From contig NZ_LR733556.1 in NCBI RefSeq assembly GCF_902506265.1, forward strand, positions 827,001 through 891,000: a stretch of DNA of 64,000 nt. The letters run 5' to 3'. Source of the stretch: Flavobacterium sp. 9AF (lineage in GTDB: Bacteria; Bacteroidota; Bacteroidia; Flavobacteriales; Flavobacteriaceae). How positions within the stretch are numbered: the first letter of the stretch is position 1; every line of letters starts with the position of its first letter. A program made the translations under genes and the position numbers. The notes beneath the pieces are model-generated. The model ran no database searches and was not told the DNA's origin. It saw only the letters and a program-made list of their open reading frames with translations. This document shows, piece after piece, positions 20,970-29,708 of the stretch.

Positions 20970-21060
20970 CCCTGATAGGAATGTAAATCCTGTTATTGCC
21001 CTATTGAAATATCTTTAATTGATTTTTAGCTGGCAATAACAGATTGAAATGAATAGCAGG
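20970..21060. repeat. Structured intergenic element (long imperfect hairpin)
   Basis: Outer arms CCTGATAGGAATGTAAATC (20971-20989) and GATTGAAATGAATAGCAGG (21042-21060) pair imperfectly; CCTG/CAGG close the base and opposed purines (GGA facing GAA) interrupt it. The inner arms CTGTTATTGCC (20990-21000) and GGCAATAACAG (21032-21042) pair perfectly over 11 bp around a 31-base AT-rich loop. From memory, similar CCCTGATAG...AATAGCAGGA hairpins occur in other Flavobacterium intergenic regions, but I could not check. There is no T-run, so it is not a plain terminator. Confidence 0.6.
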
Positions 21061-21095
21061 AATTACAAAAACAAATTGTCCCAAGCCATTCGTTT

Positions 21096-21923
21096 CTATT
21101 CTTTAATAATTCTAATATCTCTTTGTGGAAACGGTATAATTATATTGTTTTGTCTAAAAATTGCTTCAATTCTAAATCGTAAATCGCTTTTAATTTTGGG
21201 ACTTTGCATGCCATCTGACACATAAAAATAAAGTGAAAAATTGAGTGATGAATCTCCAAAATCTTCAAATAAAACAAGAGGTTCTGGTTCATTTAATACA
21301 TTATCTGCGTTTTGAGCACATTGCAACAATAGTGTACGAACTAATTCCACATCGCTTCCATAAGCGACTCCTACATCTACTTGTTCTCGATTTGTAAAAC
21401 TATTTTGAGTCCAGTTAAACAGTGTATCCATCATAAATTTATGGTTAGGGATAACCATTACTCGATCATTTCTGGTAACCACTCTTGTAGTTCGTAATTT
21501 AATTTCTAAAACTTTACCCACTTTATCATCTACCTCAACTATATCTCCCACGTGTAAAGATTGGTCTAAAATAATTAATACACCAGAAATGATATCCTGA
21601 AATAATTGTTGCAAGGCAAAACCTAAACCTACTAATAAAGCTGCAGAAGCTGTTAAAAGTACGCTCATATTTACTCCCGATACATCTAAAGCAAAAATGA
21701 CCGCAAAAATAAAAACGATATATCTAATGAATTGAAAGAAACCTATAAATCTATTTTTGTCTTCTAAGGGCAATTTTTTAGTTACGATTATTCGAACTAA
21801 TTTTAAAAGCAAACTTGTAATTAGTAAGACAATTAACAATAATGCAACAGTTCCTATAGTAATATCTATGGAATCTGTATCGATAAGTTTAAAATTTATT
21901 ATTTCTTTAAAAGTTTCAAACAT
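21096..21923 (-). CDS. MscS-family mechanosensitive ion channel
   Basis: A 275-residue inner-membrane channel that releases solutes on hypo-osmotic shock. There are three membrane segments; the third is the pore helix ASAALLVGLGFALQQLFQDIISGVLI (about 90-115) with the glycine/alanine packing expected of MscS. The beta domain follows (VGDIVEVDDKVGKVLEIKLRTTRVVT and VIPNHKFM), then the alpha/beta C-terminal cage. It is the smallest MscS type. It is the last gene of a minus-strand run (ABC ATPase, permease, lipoprotein, MscS) with 1-3 base gaps to the preceding lipoprotein. Confidence 0.93.
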   Translation of the reverse strand: MFETFKEIINFKLIDTDSIDITIGTVALLLIVLLITSLLLKLVRIIVTKKLPLEDKNRFIGFFQFIRYIVFIFAVIFALDVSGVNMSVLLTASAALLVGLGFALQQLFQDIISGVLIILDQSLHVGDIVEVDDKVGKVLEIKLRTTRVVTRNDRVMVIPNHKFMMDTLFNWTQNSFTNREQVDVGVAYGSDVELVRTLLLQCAQNADNVLNEPEPLVLFEDFGDSSLNFSLYFYVSDGMQSPKIKSDLRFRIEAIFRQNNIIIPFPQRDIRIIKE

Positions 21924-21924
21924 T

Positions 21925-22314
21925 TTATTTTTTTCTAACCCCTACTCCGAAATAGGTTGTTGAATTATAGGTGTATTCATGCTTTTCAACAAAAACTAAA
22001 CCCGATTCACGAACGGTATTTCCTTTTTTAATTCCTATTATAGCATTACAACATTTTTCAATAGCCATTTTTTTTAACAATAAGATTACATCTTTATCAT
22101 TATCCAAATTAGCACCATGAACTTCAATTAGTCCAATTTTTTCATATTCAAAATTAATGGGTTCTCCTTCAAAATACAAATCTACAATAGTATCTTTAGT
22201 AGTACAGTTTATCGTTTCATCTTGAAGAGGTGTAAAAATTTCTTTTGGATAGTAACCAATGCAAGAATAACTAACAACAATAATCGTGGCTAATACAATA
22301 ATTCTTTTTAACAT
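21925..22314 (-). CDS. Hypothetical lipoprotein
   Basis: A 129-residue protein with a lipoprotein signal (MLKRIIVLATIIVVSYSC) and a small alpha/beta mature part (YEKIGLIEVHG, MAIEKCCNAIIGI). The KIG.IEV.G pattern followed by a helix and a NAIIG-type strand is reminiscent of the YbjQ/heavy-metal-binding-like fold, but I do not assign it. It starts 3 bases after the ABC permease stop and ends 1 base before mscS, so it is in that operon; an envelope role is inferred. Confidence 0.75.
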   Translation of the reverse strand: MLKRIIVLATIIVVSYSCIGYYPKEIFTPLQDETINCTTKDTIVDLYFEGEPINFEYEKIGLIEVHGANLDNDKDVILLLKKMAIEKCCNAIIGIKKGNTVRESGLVFVEKHEYTYNSTTYFGVGVRKK

Positions 22315-22317
22315 TTT

Positions 22318-23625
22318 TTAATATTTTATCCATTTCAACATTTCTTTCCAAGTAGGTTTTTTACCATACATTAAAATACCTACGCGATAGATTTTAGCTG
22401 CAAACCATACTACAAATGTAAAAGTTCCAAACAAAATAACTATTGACAAAACTAATTGCCACCATGGCACACCAAAAGGAATTCGCATTAACATTACAAT
22501 AGGTGACGTAAACGGAATGATGGAAAAAACGGTTGCAATGGTACCATGAGGATCATTAATAACTGTAAAAAAACCGATATAAACACCTAAAATTAAAGGA
22601 AGAATAATAGGTAATAAAAACTGTTGTGAATCAGTTTCTGAATCTACTGCTGCACCAATAGCAGCATATAATGAACTATACAAAAAGTAACCTCCTATAA
22701 AATAAAGTATAAAGCATACTAACATTAATGCTAAAGGTAGATTAACGATTTCTGTTACATAAGATTGAAATTTCAGCATTCCAGAGGATTGTTCAGCGGC
22801 TTGCATCATTTCTGGAGAAAGAGAAGCTGTGGAGCCTAATTGTAAACCAAAAAAAGTTTGTGCTACGAAAGCCAATAATAGTCCTACAATAATCCAAATT
22901 AAAAATTGTAAAATTCCAGCTAGTGAATTCCCTATGATTTTTCCCATCATTAATTGGAAAGGTTTCACAGATGAAATGATAATTTCGATAATTCGATTTG
23001 TTTTTTCTTCGATCACACTTCGCATCACAAAGTTTCCATAAATAACAATAAACATCATGATTAAATATCCCATTAGACCACCTATAGCGATTTTAATCTC
23101 ATTTAATCCTTTTAAGCTTTCTTCTCCAGAAAACTTAGACAACTTAAGTGTGGAATCTATTTTAGCTTCTTCAATTCTTTTTTCATCTAAACCTCTTCTC
23201 TTTAATTCGTCAGAAGTTAAAACCGAATCTACTATTTTTTCTACCTGACTAATAAAACTTATACTAGCACTGTTTTCTGAAATGTATTCAACTTTATCTT
23301 TAATCGATTGAATGGAATCTACTTTTGGTATGTATAATAGCCCTTCATAATTTTTTGCTGCCGAATCCTTGGCAATTTTAAAAGGCATTTTAGAGATATC
23401 AGTATAATGAAAATCTTTATTATTTTTAAAATTAGATTTTATAAAACCGCTTTCATCATGAATAGCTATTTCTGTTGCTTTATCTTTATTCATTGTAGAT
23501 AGATAACCAACTAATACAGCAATCCCTACAAATAACATTGGGCTTAAAAAAGTCATTACAATAAATGATTTGTTTCTCACTTTTGCAATGAATTCCCTTT
23601 TTATAATTAAGAATAATTTGTTCAT
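22318..23625 (-). CDS. ABC-2 type transporter permease
   Basis: A 435-residue membrane protein of the NatB/ABC-2 exporter type: an N-terminal membrane helix (about 18-40) after a basic segment MNKLFLIIKREFIAKVRNKSF, a large periplasmic loop (about 45-180), then five further helices in the C-terminal half, with the conserved EEKTNRIIEIIISSVKPFQLMMGKIIG segment. With the ATPase 26 bases upstream it forms an exporter whose substrate is unknown; Na+ or antimicrobial export is reported for relatives. Confidence 0.9.
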   Translation of the reverse strand: MNKLFLIIKREFIAKVRNKSFIVMTFLSPMLFVGIAVLVGYLSTMNKDKATEIAIHDESGFIKSNFKNNKDFHYTDISKMPFKIAKDSAAKNYEGLLYIPKVDSIQSIKDKVEYISENSASISFISQVEKIVDSVLTSDELKRRGLDEKRIEEAKIDSTLKLSKFSGEESLKGLNEIKIAIGGLMGYLIMMFIVIYGNFVMRSVIEEKTNRIIEIIISSVKPFQLMMGKIIGNSLAGILQFLIWIIVGLLLAFVAQTFFGLQLGSTASLSPEMMQAAEQSSGMLKFQSYVTEIVNLPLALMLVCFILYFIGGYFLYSSLYAAIGAAVDSETDSQQFLLPIILPLILGVYIGFFTVINDPHGTIATVFSIIPFTSPIVMLMRIPFGVPWWQLVLSIVILFGTFTFVVWFAAKIYRVGILMYGKKPTWKEMLKWIKY

Positions 23626-23651
23626 TTTGTTCTTAGTTTAGTGAGTTAAAT

Positions 23652-24575
23652 TTATTGTTTTGAGACGGTTTGAATAAAAATATCATTAACACTTGGGATT
23701 TTTTCAACAAAATGTGTTACTTGACCAAAACTGGTTAATACTGCTAATAAATCATTAGAAGTATGATTTCCTATTTTAATTTCTAGTTGAATATCATCAT
23801 TTAATGACTTAAAATGAGTTTGTCCCACTTCGAATTTTTGTGTTAATTGATACATTAACCCTTCTATATTATTAGTTAAAATACCTATTTGAAATGTATT
23901 ACTTCTATATTGTTGTTTTACATCATTAAGTTTACCTTCTATTAATTTATTGGATTTATGAATTAAAGCAATATAATTACACATTTCTTCAACACTTTCC
24001 ATTCTATGGGTTGAAAAAATTATAGAAGTCCCCTTTTTATTTAACTCAATAATTTCATCTTTAATTAAATTTGCATTTACAGGATCAAAACCCGAGAAAG
24101 GTTCGTCGAGAATTAGCAATTTTGGTTGATGCAAAACAGTTACTACAAATTGTATCTTTTGCGCCATTCCTTTAGATAATTCTTGAATTTTTTTGTTCCA
24201 CCAATCTTCTATACCAAACTTTTCAAACCAGTATTTCAATTGTTTTTTCGCTTCTTGTTGAGATAAGCCTTTCAATTGAGCTAAATATAAACATTGCTCG
24301 CCTACTTTCATGGTTTTATACAAACCTCTTTCTTCTGGTAAATATCCAATGTATTTAACATGTTCAGGTTGTAGTGGTTTACCATCTAAAAACACTTTTC
24401 CAGAATCGGGCATGGTAATTTGATTGATAATTCTAATAAGTGTAGTTTTCCCAGCACCATTTGGTCCTAACAGACCATAAATACTTCCAGATGGGACATT
24501 CAGAGAAACATTATTTAAAGCAGTATAGTTGCCGTATTGTTTGACAACATTTGAAACTTCTAGAATTGAATTCAT
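23652..24575 (-). CDS. ABC transporter ATP-binding protein
   Basis: Cytoplasmic ATPase of the exporter with the following permease. Starting at ATG 24575 (MNSILEVSNVVKQYGNY) gives 307 residues; the GTG start 18 bases earlier adds only six residues and is not needed. Walker A GPNGAGKTT, the signature LSKGMAQK, Walker B LLILDEPFSGFDPVN and the H-loop STHRM are all intact. The C-terminal 80 residues form the extension typical of NatA-like subunits. The WKSN-repeat protein gene ends 10 bases upstream. Confidence 0.94.
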   Translation of the reverse strand: MNSILEVSNVVKQYGNYTALNNVSLNVPSGSIYGLLGPNGAGKTTLIRIINQITMPDSGKVFLDGKPLQPEHVKYIGYLPEERGLYKTMKVGEQCLYLAQLKGLSQQEAKKQLKYWFEKFGIEDWWNKKIQELSKGMAQKIQFVVTVLHQPKLLILDEPFSGFDPVNANLIKDEIIELNKKGTSIIFSTHRMESVEEMCNYIALIHKSNKLIEGKLNDVKQQYRSNTFQIGILTNNIEGLMYQLTQKFEVGQTHFKSLNDDIQLEIKIGNHTSNDLLAVLTSFGQVTHFVEKIPSVNDIFIQTVSKQ

Positions 24576-24585
24576 ATATTTTTTA

Positions 24586-25083
24586 TTAAGCACTAGCAGC
24601 AGCTGCCATATTTTTTAAAGTGATAATACAATGTATTAAGCTAAGATATAAAACTTCTTTATGATTACTAATTAAATTAGTACTTTCCGTGATTGTATAA
24701 TTAGATTTCCAAGTTTTCCAATCGTATTTACATTTAATAATTAAAATTTCGTTACCGGTTTCATTATATAAAACATAATTTGATTTCCAGATACTTTGCA
24801 ATCTTAATGTTACGATTTTAACATGATTATTATCATTCCATTTAATAGTAATATTTCCGTTCCATCTAAAGTTAAATTCTAGAATAACTTGGTTAAAACT
24901 TACTATTTTAAAATTAGATTTCCACATACTTGGTTTATCAAGCAGGTAGTTTTTTTTATTATTAATATCAAAACTTGGATGGGTTGAATTTAACCACCCG
25001 ATATAATTCATTTTGGCTAAAATAGAGTTATTAAGTATAAGATTATATTTCTTAAAACCTTCTGTAGTAACTAAATATTCCAT
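24586..25083 (-). CDS. Hypothetical protein with WKSN repeats and Ala-rich tail
   Basis: A 165-residue protein with no signal peptide and no family that I recognise. The motif WKSN[FY] occurs three times (MWKSNFKI, IWKSNYVL, TWKSNYTI) within alternating hydrophobic strands, suggesting a repeated beta-sheet fold. The last 13 residues contain NMAAAASA, an unusual small-residue C-terminus. It is just upstream of the ABC exporter genes on the same strand (10 bases) and downstream of two terminators that follow dnaJ, so it is likely the first gene of the exporter operon. Confidence 0.7.
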   Translation of the reverse strand: MEYLVTTEGFKKYNLILNNSILAKMNYIGWLNSTHPSFDINNKKNYLLDKPSMWKSNFKIVSFNQVILEFNFRWNGNITIKWNDNNHVKIVTLRLQSIWKSNYVLYNETGNEILIIKCKYDWKTWKSNYTITESTNLISNHKEVLYLSLIHCIITLKNMAAAASA

Positions 25084-25137
25084 TTAATACTTTTATACAA
25101 TCAATTAGTAGAAAAAATCTAGGATTGTTACAAAAAA

Positions 25138-25163
25138 CCCATCCCTTTTTTACGAAGGATGGG
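25138..25163 (-). terminator. Second terminator after dnaJ
   Basis: CCCATCC (25138-25144) and GGATGGG (25157-25163) pair; the minus strand continues with a T-run. Confidence 0.75.
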
Positions 25164-25183
25164 AAAAATTGCTATGAAAAAGA

Positions 25184-25212
25184 AAAATTCACTTCCTATA
25201 AGAAAGTGAATT
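25184..25212 (-). terminator. First terminator after dnaJ
   Basis: AATTCACTT and AAGTGAATT-type arms (with a small internal mismatch) form a hairpin followed on the minus strand by TTTTT, 25 bases after the dnaJ stop. Confidence 0.65.
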
Positions 25213-25236
25213 CCAAATGTATATATTTTTATTTAA

Positions 25237-26352
25237 TTATGAAAACATATCTTTTACTTTTTCAAAAAAAGATTTATCCGTTTTTTGAGGCGAAGGTTTG
25301 AAATTTTCATCGTGTAACATATTTTCAAAAAATGCCTTTTGCTCTTTATTTAAAGATTTAGGTGTCCAAACATTAACATGAACTAACAAGTCTCCATTTC
25401 CATATCCATTTAAACTTGGAATACCCTTACCTTTTAATCTTAAAATTTTACCCGATTGAATACCATCTTCTAATTTTATTCTTACTTTTCCTCCAACAGC
25501 TTCAATTTCTTTAGAGATACCAAGAGCTGCCTCAGGGAAACTAATATATAAATCATAATGAAGATTTTCACCTTCCCTTTTCAAGAACTCATGTTCAATT
25601 TCTTCAATAGCAACAATTAAATCGCCAGGTAAACTATTATTTCCTGGAGCTTCATTTCCTTTATTAGAAACTTTTAATTGCATTCCATCTACCACTCCTG
25701 CTGGAATTTTAATTGAAACTGTATCGTCTTCCATAATCATTCCATGAGCATCTGCTCCAGATGGTTTTGAGTCTAAAATTTGACCAGAACCTCCACAAGT
25801 AGTACACGTGGATGCTGTTTGCATTCTGCCTAGAATAGTATTTGTAACTCGCATAATTTGCCCACTTCCATTACAAGTAGAACAAGTTTTGTAAGTAACC
25901 CCTTTTGCTTGAACTTTCCTTTTTACTTTTACTTTTTTCTCTACACCATTAACAATGTCCTCAAGAGTTAATTTTACTTTAATTCTTAAATTGCTTCCTT
26001 TAACTCTTCTTTGGCCACCACCGCCAAAGCCACTACCAAAGCCACCACCAAATGCACTTCCGAAAATATCTCCAAATTGACTAAAAATATCATCCATATT
26101 CATGTGACCTCCACCAAATCCTCCAGCACCATCAAAAGCAGCATGGCCATATTGATCGTAACGTGCTTTTTTGTCAGGATCGCTAAGCACTTCATAAGCT
26201 TCTGCAGCTAATTTAAAATTTTCTTCTGCAGTTTTGTCACCTGGATTTTTGTCTGGATGGTATTGAATTGCTTTTTTTCGGTAAGCTTTTTTAATTTCTT
26301 CAGCCGATGCACCTTTACTTATTCCTAATATTTCGTAAAAATCTTTTTTCAT
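25237..26352 (-). CDS. dnaJ: Chaperone DnaJ
   Basis: Hsp40 co-chaperone that delivers clients to DnaK and stimulates its ATPase. The J domain (1-70) has the HPD motif in YHPDKNPGD; a Gly/Phe-rich linker follows (FGGGFGSGFGGGG); the zinc domain is reduced: the two CxxCxG repeats CSTCNGSG and CTTCGGSG are present and only these two, so this is a short type I-like/DnaJ variant with one zinc site rather than two. The client-binding C-terminal domains follow. At 371 residues it is near normal length. grpE lies 64 bases upstream on the same strand. Confidence 0.95.
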   Translation of the reverse strand: MKKDFYEILGISKGASAEEIKKAYRKKAIQYHPDKNPGDKTAEENFKLAAEAYEVLSDPDKKARYDQYGHAAFDGAGGFGGGHMNMDDIFSQFGDIFGSAFGGGFGSGFGGGGQRRVKGSNLRIKVKLTLEDIVNGVEKKVKVKRKVQAKGVTYKTCSTCNGSGQIMRVTNTILGRMQTASTCTTCGGSGQILDSKPSGADAHGMIMEDDTVSIKIPAGVVDGMQLKVSNKGNEAPGNNSLPGDLIVAIEEIEHEFLKREGENLHYDLYISFPEAALGISKEIEAVGGKVRIKLEDGIQSGKILRLKGKGIPSLNGYGNGDLLVHVNVWTPKSLNKEQKAFFENMLHDENFKPSPQKTDKSFFEKVKDMFS

Positions 26353-26416
26353 AAAATTTCTAAAATTCCTAATTATAAAACTTAATCTATAATAAAAAAA
26401 GTTCTAAAAAGGGTTG

Positions 26417-26950
26417 TTAATTACCAATAACTACTTTAGGAAAACGGATGATTTTGTCTCCTAATTTATATCCTTTTTCTATTACATCTACTATTTTCCC
26501 TTTTAAGTCCTCTGTAGGAGCTGGAATTTGAGTAATTGCTTCAGCAAAATCTGCATTAAAATCGTCACCTGCTTTAATATCTACTATTTCTAATCCTTTT
26601 GAAATTAAAGTAGTTTTCAGTTTTTCATGAATTAATTCTACACCTTTAACTAAAGCTTCGTCTTCAGATTTTGAAATTTGTTCCCAAGCTCTATCAAAGT
26701 CATCCAAAACTGGCAACATCGATTGAAGTACTTCTTGATTTGCCGTTTTAAATAAATCAATTCGTTCTTTTGCAGTCCTTTTTTTAAAGTTTTCAAACTC
26801 AGCAAATAGACGCAAAAATTTATCTTTTTCTTTTGCTAAATCTTCTTGAAGTTGCTCTTCAACCGTTAATTGTACGGAAGTATTTTCTTCTTGAACAGTC
26901 TCCTTTTCTACGCTTTCTTTTTCGATATTTTCAGTATTATCCTGACTCAT
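26417..26950 (-). CDS. grpE: Nucleotide exchange factor GrpE
   Basis: Exchanges ADP for ATP on DnaK. The 177 residues comprise an acidic disordered N-terminus (ENIEKESVEKETVQEENTS), the long coiled-coil dimerisation helix (about 35-90, RLFAEFENFKKRTAKERIDLF) and the C-terminal beta domain with NADFAEAITQIPAP and the final GYKLGDKIIRFPKVVI. It forms an operon with dnaJ. A promoter is at 26993-27025; no CIRCE-type repeat was seen. Confidence 0.97.
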   Translation of the reverse strand: MSQDNTENIEKESVEKETVQEENTSVQLTVEEQLQEDLAKEKDKFLRLFAEFENFKKRTAKERIDLFKTANQEVLQSMLPVLDDFDRAWEQISKSEDEALVKGVELIHEKLKTTLISKGLEIVDIKAGDDFNADFAEAITQIPAPTEDLKGKIVDVIEKGYKLGDKIIRFPKVVIGN

Positions 26951-26992
26951 AATCTATTTTTCTTTTAGATAAATTTTATTTACAATAGTAAG

Positions 26993-27025
26993 CAAATGTA
27001 CTGCCAAAAAATAAAAAATGTCAAA
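26993..27025 (-). promoter_or_regulatory. Promoter of grpE-dnaJ
   Basis: TTTG (27025-27022), 21-base spacer, TACATTTG (27000-26993) on the minus strand. The remaining 140 bases to 27167 hold nothing I recognise. Confidence 0.5.
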
Positions 27026-27167
27026 TTGTCATTATATTGTATAACTATTTCTTTTAAGTAAAAGGTATTTTATCGAATATTTAATTAGTAAATACCTTTT
27101 ATTTAAACCATAAAGAATAGTTAAAAGAATAAGACAACTTAACAGAAATGAAATCTTTATAAAAAAA

Positions 27168-28076
27168 TTATTTTTTTAAAAGATTTTGCAGTGCTTTTTC
27201 TAAAGAAGCAAATTTGAATTGAAACCCTTTTTCTAGAATTTTTCTGGCACTCACATTTTGACTTGATAATAAAATTTGGTGCATTTCTCCTAACATTAAT
27301 TTCAAAATAAATCCAGGTATATTAGGCATAAAATAAGGCACATCTAAGGTTTTAACAATTGCCTTTGTTAATCCTTCATTAGAAACTGGATAGGGAGAAA
27401 CTGCATTATAAACACCTTCTAATCTATGCAACATAATGAAATAATACAAACTAGCTAAATCATGATTATGAATCCAAGATTGATATTGTTTTCCATTACC
27501 AAATGCAGCTCCTAAACCATACTTAATAGGTGTAACCATTTTTTGTAGCGCACCTCCTTCTTTGGCTAAAACAATTCCAGTTCTAATTTTAGAAACTCTG
27601 ATTGAAAGTCTTTTAAATTGATCTACTTCTTCTTCCCATTTTAAAACCACATCACCTAAAAAAGATTCATCTACTCCCTCTTCATCTTCTTTATAAACTT
27701 TATCATAACTGCTAGGGTAAATCCCAACGGCCGATGCGGATATAATTTGTTGTATTTGATTGTAATTTTTTTGTAAAGTTTGAAATAATAACCGAGTAGA
27801 AAGAACTCTACTATTTATAATTTCTTCTTTATAACTTTTTGTCCAACGCTCAGAAACCGATGCCCCTGCTAAATGATATATAACATCTACGTCTTCAAAA
27901 GCATTTTTATCAATTTCTCCTTTATATGGATTCCAATAAAAACCTTTATAATTTCTTTCATCAACTAGTTTAGACTTAGAAGTGGACAAATAATGCACAC
28001 TTACTCCATTTTGAAGTAATAAGTTTGTTAATTCCTTTCCTATTAAACCTGTTGCACCCGTAATCAAAACTTTCAT
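27168..28076 (-). CDS. TIGR01777-family NAD(P)-binding epimerase-like protein
   Basis: A 302-residue extended short-chain dehydrogenase-like protein (YfcH group). The nucleotide-binding GATGLIGKEL is at residues 7-16; VIYHLAGASVSERW, ISASAVGIYP and RTGIVLAKEGGALQKM follow, and the C-terminal DUF1731-type segment (NVSARKILEKGFQFKF) is present. The substrate is unknown. It ends cleanly and has no close partner. Confidence 0.92.
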   Translation of the reverse strand: MKVLITGATGLIGKELTNLLLQNGVSVHYLSTSKSKLVDERNYKGFYWNPYKGEIDKNAFEDVDVIYHLAGASVSERWTKSYKEEIINSRVLSTRLLFQTLQKNYNQIQQIISASAVGIYPSSYDKVYKEDEEGVDESFLGDVVLKWEEEVDQFKRLSIRVSKIRTGIVLAKEGGALQKMVTPIKYGLGAAFGNGKQYQSWIHNHDLASLYYFIMLHRLEGVYNAVSPYPVSNEGLTKAIVKTLDVPYFMPNIPGFILKLMLGEMHQILLSSQNVSARKILEKGFQFKFASLEKALQNLLKK

Positions 28077-28164
28077 ACTTATCTCTTTTTAACAAAAATA
28101 CAAAGTATAAATGGTAGAATAGTATTTATTAACTAACCTTAACAACTGTAGATAATTGAGCTTA

Positions 28165-28620
28165 TTAATTTCTTACTTTTATAGTCCATTCAAACAACAT
28201 TTCCGAAACTTGTTCTCCTTTCTCATTTGTTCCAATGGAAGTAACCCATATAGTTTGACCTTCTTTTGTTTGGACAGCCTTTTGAATTGTTTCTTTTATA
28301 TTATCACCTTGTTTACATGTAAAAGTAATTCTTCCTGTAGCCTTTTTGGTAAAAGTAGCTTTATTATTTGCTACTAACATAGAAATATTAGCACCACTTT
28401 CTTTTATTTGATACATTACCAATGCTCCTGTAGTAAACTCTGCTGCCATGGCTTGAACTGCAAAATACATCGATTTAAAAGGGTTTTGGTTAAACCATCT
28501 ATGTTTTACAGTAACTGAACATTCTTCTTGACTAATATTTTTTACTCTCACACCACACCAATAAGCTGATGGAAGTTTAAAAAACATAAAAGCATTTAAT
28601 TTTGAAGGTGTAAATTTCAT
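28165..28620 (-). CDS. DUF4442 hotdog-fold protein
   Basis: A 151-residue hotdog-type protein of the DUF4442 family, related to acyl-CoA thioesterases. The N-terminus FMFFKLPSAYWCGVRVKNI and the central QNPFKSMYFAVQAMAAEFTTG (helix alpha-1 of the hotdog) are typical. Substrate and physiological role are unknown. It stands alone next to the epimerase-like gene on the same strand. Confidence 0.85.
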   Translation of the reverse strand: MKFTPSKLNAFMFFKLPSAYWCGVRVKNISQEECSVTVKHRWFNQNPFKSMYFAVQAMAAEFTTGALVMYQIKESGANISMLVANNKATFTKKATGRITFTCKQGDNIKETIQKAVQTKEGQTIWVTSIGTNEKGEQVSEMLFEWTIKVRN

Positions 28621-28737
28621 AATTTTTTAATTTTTTGTAAAAATACAAAAAATACTATGCATTCATACTATTTTGTTAAATGTTAATTTTTTGTTAAAAA
28701 TAAGTACTATGCGTAACATAATACTAGTTTTTAGACT

Positions 28738-28745
28738 TATCTTTG
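28738..28745 (+). promoter_or_regulatory. -7 element of the DUF4870-PadR-PspC cassette
   Basis: TATCTTTG matches TAnnTTTG, about 60 bases before the DUF4870 start; no convincing -33 partner. Confidence 0.45.
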
Positions 28746-28807
28746 TATAAGAAATTAATAGCTATTAAATAGTTCTTTTAATCATCAATCATCAAAACCA
28801 AAAAATT

Positions 28808-29263
28808 ATGGAAACATCTAACGAAAAAAGTATAGGTTCATTAATTCACTTAAGCACTTTAAGTCAATACATTATTCCTTTAGGAAATTATATTATACCA
28901 CTAGTTTTGTGGTCTTCTAAAAAAGATAAATCTGCATTTGTAGATTTTAACGGAAAACAAGCTTTAAATTTTCAATTGAGTATGTTGTTATATAGCTTAA
29001 TTGCAATTATTATAGCTGTACCTACTTGCTTATTTTGGTTTATTACACTAATTGAAAAATTAGAAATAAATGGACATCATGTAACGGTTAAAGAAATTAT
29101 CACAACACAAAATATTACAGGTATGGTCATTTTAGGATTAGTGGCTTTAACCATAGCCCTTTTTTTAAAATTAAGTGAATTCTTTCTAATTATATATGCT
29201 TCATTTAAAAGTGCAAATGGCGAATATTACAATTATCCTTTGACCATTAAATTCATTAAATAG
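28808..29263 (+). CDS. DUF4870 membrane protein
   Basis: A 151-residue protein with three membrane segments and the DUF4870 signature (HLSTLSQYIIPLGNYIIPLVLW, FVDFNGKQALNFQLSM). Its function is unknown. Together with PadR, PspC and GIN proteins downstream it belongs to a cassette frequent in Bacteroidetes. A tetranucleotide repeat separates it from padR. Confidence 0.9.
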   Translation: METSNEKSIGSLIHLSTLSQYIIPLGNYIIPLVLWSSKKDKSAFVDFNGKQALNFQLSMLLYSLIAIIIAVPTCLFWFITLIEKLEINGHHVTVKEIITTQNITGMVILGLVALTIALFLKLSEFFLIIYASFKSANGEYYNYPLTIKFIK

Positions 29264-29275
29264 TTTCAATCATCA

Positions 29276-29306
<31 letters not shown>

Positions 29307-29367
29307 TGAATTTAACAATTCAAAAAAAATCAAAAAATGAACAGTTTAATTAAAAAACAAAAGCATT

Positions 29368-29706
29368 ATGAATATTGAAAACACAAAAGCTCAAATGAGA
29401 AAAGGTGTTTTAGAGTTCTGTATCCTTTCCGTATTAAAAGAAAATGATGCATATACTTCTGAAATTCTAGAAACACTAAAAAATGCAAAACTACTAGTAG
29501 TAGAAGGTACAGTTTACCCTTTATTAACTAGATTAAAAAACGATGGTTTACTTAATTATCGTTGGGAAGAATCTACTTCTGGTCCACCAAGAAAATATTA
29601 TGGTTTAACCGAATTGGGTCAAGAATTTTTAAGCGAATTAAACAGCACTTGGACAGAATTATCTGATGCAGTGAATATCATAACACAACCTAGCCAAAAA
29701 CAATAA
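29368..29706 (+). CDS. PadR-family transcriptional regulator
   Basis: A 112-residue winged-helix regulator. MRKGVLEFCILSVLKENDAYTSEILE (helix 1-2), VEGTVYPLLTRLKNDGLL (recognition helix) and the wing GPPRKYYGLTELG are the PadR signature. It lies two bases upstream of the PspC-domain gene, so it most likely autoregulates this operon, as is common for PadR/PspC pairs. The ligand is unknown. Confidence 0.94.
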   Translation: MNIENTKAQMRKGVLEFCILSVLKENDAYTSEILETLKNAKLLVVEGTVYPLLTRLKNDGLLNYRWEESTSGPPRKYYGLTELGQEFLSELNSTWTELSDAVNIITQPSQKQ

Positions 29707-29708
29707 TC

